Origin: an uncultured Latescibacterota bacterium
GTDB taxonomy: Bacteria > Latescibacterota > UBA2968
Length of the DNA stretch: 64,000 bases
Direction: 5' to 3'
Assembly (NCBI GenBank): GCA_951812755.1
Contig: OX638329.1
Coordinates: forward strand, 2,527,339-2,591,338
The notes under the pieces are model-generated. The model saw only the letters and a program-made list of their open reading frames with translations, searched no databases and had not been told where the DNA came from. Each line of letters begins with the position of its first letter. Position 1 is the stretch's first letter. Below, in pieces: positions 61,901 to 64,000 of the stretch. Made by a program: the position numbers and the translations under genes.

Positions 61901-63782
61901 TTCTGCCGGAACTTATGAAGCCGATGTTGGGCGCATTAGCGCGACATCGGCCGCGGTTGTGCTGGGCATTTCAAATCTGCGCAAGCGCCCTATGCGCACG
62001 GGGTTGACGGCGATTACCTTGACCTTATTGACGTTTACGACCTTGTCTTTTACCTCGGTGCAGACTTCGTTGAAGTTTTACAAATTGCCCCGCGACAATG
62101 AGCCATCTTATCAGGGGGCACTCGTGCGCGACCGATCCTGGCGGGGGATGCAGGAATCCGTGCTCAATTATCTCAATAGCGCTTTTGAAGGCCGCGCCGA
62201 TATTGTGCCGCGATCGTGGTATTTGTCACAGGTTCGGGGCGAGCGCGCTTATGTGAATTTTTCTCGTGTAACAGAGGCCACCGCCGATATGGGTCCCAAG
62301 GAGATTTATGTCGATTTTGATGTGGGCATTACCACGGGGAAAGACAGTTTTGTCAATGCGTTGTTGGGGCTTACGCCGGACGAACCCAAAATTACCGGGG
62401 TTGATCGCTATTTGATGAGCGGGCGGTGGTTTGAGCCCGGAGAAGAATTCGTTTGCCTGGTACCCAATGATCTGGCCGAGCTTGTCGGTATTTTTCCCGA
62501 GGATGCAGGAACGGCTAAAATTGAAATGCAGGGACAGGTTTTTACGGTGATTGGCATTCTCGATTCTGAAATGTTTAACAAGTTCAAAGATCTGGACGAT
62601 GAAAAACTGACCCCTGTTGATACAGTGAAAGAAAAAGACGATTTGGCAGATGCGCAGGATCAGGACCCGCGGGTCGTCGCGGCTGCGCCTATTGAGACCT
62701 TTACCCATTTGGAATCGACCAATGTGCTCGTCGTGCCCTATGAGTATATTCGGGATATTGGGGGTGTGTTGGCTTCGGTGGCGATTGCGAATTTCAAAGA
62801 TGAGAGCGGGCAGCCCAAGTTGAATTTTGTCCCCGACATCGAGGAGTTTATGGCGCGCGTGTCTTTGACGATGTTTGTGGGCAAGGATGATGGTGTAACC
62901 GTTTATAGTTCGATTGGTTCAACGTCGCTTTCTGGATTGGGCAATTTGTTTATTCCGATCTTAATTGCGGCGCTTATTGTGCTCAATACTATGATGGGTG
63001 CTGTGTATGAGCGTTTCCGGGAGATCAGTATTTATTCTTCGGTGGGATTGGCCCCCAATCATATTGCCGCACTTTTCCTCGCGGAGGCCGGCGTATTTGC
63101 CACACTCGGGGCAGTTATGGGATATTTGATTGGACAGGTTCTGGTGCTCATACTTTACAATGAGGGATTGTTGGGTGGCCTGGAATTAAATTATTCGTCC
63201 CTGTCTGCAATTTCCGCCACGTTGATTGTGATGGCAACGGTATTTCTTTCCGCGCTTTATCCAGCGAAGAAAGCTGCGGATATGGCCGTGCCCGATGTGA
63301 CTCGCAAATGGGAATTTCCCGATCCGGATGGTGACAAGTGGGTATTTGATTTTCCCTTTACCGTAGGCGGTGCCGAGGTATTGGGCATGTATTCTTATTT
63401 GACCCGGGTTTTTGAATCTTATGGCGAGGGGTCGGTGGGTGATTTTGTTGCAGACCATGTGAAATTCTGGTCTGAGGATCACGAGGGAGAACCGCAATAC
63501 AATATTGACCTGACAGCCTGGTTGGCACCTTATGATCTGGGGATTAGCCAGGAGGTGCAGTTAAAAGCCATTCCAACAGGTGAGCACAATATTTATAAAA
63601 TTGAAGTGGTGATCAATCGCTTGAGTGGCGATGTGGCGTCCTGGAAACGGATCAATCGCGGGTTTTTGAATGTGTTGCGAAAGCGATTCCTGGTCTGGCG
63701 TACAATTCCGGGCGACATGAAGTTCAATTATGCAGAAGACGGACGCCGGGTTTTGTCTGGCGAAGTCGCGGCAATAGCATAA
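58926..63782 (+). CDS. Giant fusion: degenerate M28-peptidase-like ectodomain and FtsX-type permease
   Basis: A 1618-residue inner-membrane protein. After one N-terminal helix (about 7-25) comes a PA-like domain (about 110-250), then an M28-peptidase-like domain (about 255-560). There the usual zinc ligands look lost: LSAFYDAIS replaces HYDS, APGAENASG replaces GADDN, and ATGSHFQGLSG lacks EE. Further on are several helices (about 905-1010), then an FtsX-like pair (NLRKRPMRTGLTAITLTLL, later NLFIPILIAALIVLN and AEAGVFATLGAVMGYLIG), and a C-terminal extracytoplasmic tail. It probably needs an ABC ATPase not seen here. ATG 58926 follows AGGAGCC. Confidence 0.8.
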   Translation: MRKIGTGILWVITILMLSSVTIFNPGQVTDFFVTLFNIKPSIPELKPIEISERDREIRSIAESITQDDVHQIIADLSGMGSRVPGYAGHRRAFEYVKQHFEQIGLEDIEVEEHTVTVPIDKGASLILADTGEEIAIYGFWPNHVQTPSVPSAGISGALIYGGKGAFSELNGKKVEGSIVIMDFDCDQSYLSPRMLGAQAILFYDNGRVTRGQAMDKFLPVPVDVPRFWVGKDDALRLLELAQTQSPEVRLTSKMDWEEVPAWNIFATLPGSEDYITEREERKWKDQQIVLSAFYDAISVVPALAPGAENASGIAALLHTARVLKQHPPKYSVTFLATGSHFQGLSGINDFVYRHSRESDHFRDKIPDSVSVAGAYLDGELIPRDSEEFEELIPDSYKIDFRLFIGLDLSSESDELASFSHGTFNNPNWQTDNYLNNLLAPYADKFDKYMAKVFPGEEVRHVDAIAPPKRTWKNFMPIRMGFDSEAVTFVGKEGITLATPSTVRRFVDTPIDRVENVNMDNLTRQIQTAIAAMMKAGEDPEFFRVSKLKLQDRGHSLRGQVLWFDRNVDFALPRVPVPGGVATYRQPGNVHSCAGVRTLIIDKTTEGPIYDIEKLADDQTAEDADANLFGDKDKVKETGWFFFNIMRNRFTNRILAYDIDEEGNITSAPDMGTEGDKKFPLTQRYGWWENEMLTVLFRCRSISVFEIIDSSYLSALDFMTVLNDNDTQPLEFGYTYLPGQSTKEGDVTRAAVTFARVDEYTGEAERLKVLMSTGLFGVKYLLINAPQKFLDNPVDKRAVNPDLLEEARGVGYEPGVIFTPSYQAAKDMWVIDDVRMKQLAQFGIENNRLTLLHNSAREALIEARQHLENFDYEGFMAASRRAWGLEARGYPEVMATANDTVRGIIFYFILLLPFSFFCERLLIGASSITARLSWFAAFFVFFFIVLRFVHPAFQLSNSPYIIFLAFVIMALGGVAMVIVVSKFGDEVRKMKQASAGTYEADVGRISATSAAVVLGISNLRKRPMRTGLTAITLTLLTFTTLSFTSVQTSLKFYKLPRDNEPSYQGALVRDRSWRGMQESVLNYLNSAFEGRADIVPRSWYLSQVRGERAYVNFSRVTEATADMGPKEIYVDFDVGITTGKDSFVNALLGLTPDEPKITGVDRYLMSGRWFEPGEEFVCLVPNDLAELVGIFPEDAGTAKIEMQGQVFTVIGILDSEMFNKFKDLDDEKLTPVDTVKEKDDLADAQDQDPRVVAAAPIETFTHLESTNVLVVPYEYIRDIGGVLASVAIANFKDESGQPKLNFVPDIEEFMARVSLTMFVGKDDGVTVYSSIGSTSLSGLGNLFIPILIAALIVLNTMMGAVYERFREISIYSSVGLAPNHIAALFLAEAGVFATLGAVMGYLIGQVLVLILYNEGLLGGLELNYSSLSAISATLIVMATVFLSALYPAKKAADMAVPDVTRKWEFPDPDGDKWVFDFPFTVGGAEVLGMYSYLTRVFESYGEGSVGDFVADHVKFWSEDHEGEPQYNIDLTAWLAPYDLGISQEVQLKAIPTGEHNIYKIEVVINRLSGDVASWKRINRGFLNVLRKRFLVWRTIPGDMKFNYAEDGRRVLSGEVAAIA

Positions 63783-63819
63783 CGCGCAGATTTTGTGAAT
63801 TTCCTTCTGGGAGGCAATT

Positions 63820-64000
63820 TTGGCAACCGAACCACGAGATACAGAAGAAACAAAAGAGGATCTGACAGAATTCGAACAGATTATGCCAGAGGACGCGCCT
63901 TTTGAGGATGGCTTTGGCTGGAAGACGATATGGGCGACGGCGTTCGTTGGGATTGTTATGTTACCCGGGGCGATTTATTTGGGCCTGGTGACCGGGCAGA
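63820..64000 (+). CDS. Membrane protein, 3'-truncated by window edge
   Basis: Only the first 60 codons are in the window. TTG 63820 follows GGGAGG at good spacing. The N-terminus is acidic and soluble (ATEPRDTEETKEDLTEF), then a hydrophobic segment starts (TIWATAFVGIVMLPGAIYLG). This could be an OPT-like or other polytopic transporter, but that is a weak guess. It follows the giant permease fusion by 37 bases on the same strand. Confidence 0.6.
   Translation, partial: MATEPRDTEETKEDLTEFEQIMPEDAPFEDGFGWKTIWATAFVGIVMLPGAIYLGLVTGQ

Overview
The window is a dense bacterial chromosome segment of about 64 kb with short intergenic gaps, many Shine-Dalgarno-led starts including TTG and GTG, and one tRNA. 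No ribosomal RNA or other phylogenetic marker is present, so the lineage is inferred. Outer-membrane genes (Lol-like exporter, PorV/PorQ barrel, lipoproteins) show a Gram-negative envelope. A GWxTD-domain lipoprotein, PorV/PorQ and a PD40-repeat barrel protein point to the Fibrobacteres-Chlorobi-Bacteroidetes superphylum. Several phytanoyl-CoA dioxygenase, Gfo/Idh/MocA, enolase-superfamily and sugar-phosphate-isomerase-like genes resemble Latescibacterota or Poribacteria-like environmental genomes. This assignment is a guess.

Layout. (1) 1-4320: the 3' part of guaA, followed by small membrane-protein genes including two closely related DUF3267 putative zinc proteases. The region carries diverged extra copies of guaA 3'-end sequence, which looks like an integration site. 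(2) 4565-13464: a one-direction cluster of two glycosyltransferases, two small leader-bearing peptides, a peptidase-C39 ABC exporter with two cyclic-nucleotide-binding domains, an HlyD-type adaptor and a parvulin-type prolyl isomerase. I read this as an undescribed secreted, possibly glycosylated, peptide system of RiPP/bacteriocin type. It is the main discovery candidate. (3) 13787-16791: an AlbA_2/ATPase regulator-like gene, a dual-OB protein and two DUF488 genes, a compact cassette that may be a conflict or defence module. (4) 16820-28433: mostly minus-strand housekeeping and catabolic genes (PhyH, tRNA-Thr, Ddl, DedA, IspDF, enolase superfamily, QueA, PhyH, sugar isomerase, K+ channel), with a plus-strand Gfo/Idh and Uma2 pair. 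(5) 28556-36351: NhaC antiporter, mannonate dehydratase-like gene with a Gfo/Idh partner, HD protein, Lon-N-like protein, LysR regulator, accD-aroQ. (6) 36433-42334: NadD-like gene, then a five-gene LolA-like/FtsX/FtsX/LolD/outer-membrane-barrel operon. (7) 42438-46177: sugar isomerase, sucD, rpiA, HTH-metallo-beta-lactamase fusion, small coiled-coil protein. (8) 46525-58689: envelope genes (PD40/peptidase-MA barrel, GWxTD lipoprotein, flippase-like protein, Era, PorV/PorQ, L,D-transpeptidase plus a catalytically dead paralogue, two lipoproteins). (9) 58926-end: a 1618-residue fusion of a degenerate M28-peptidase-like ectodomain with an FtsX-type permease, then the start of another membrane protein.

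Functionally, the window mixes central metabolism, envelope biogenesis and sugar-acid catabolism with two accessory islands (regions 2 and 3) and an integration-scarred locus (region 1). All functional calls come from motif reading without database searches.
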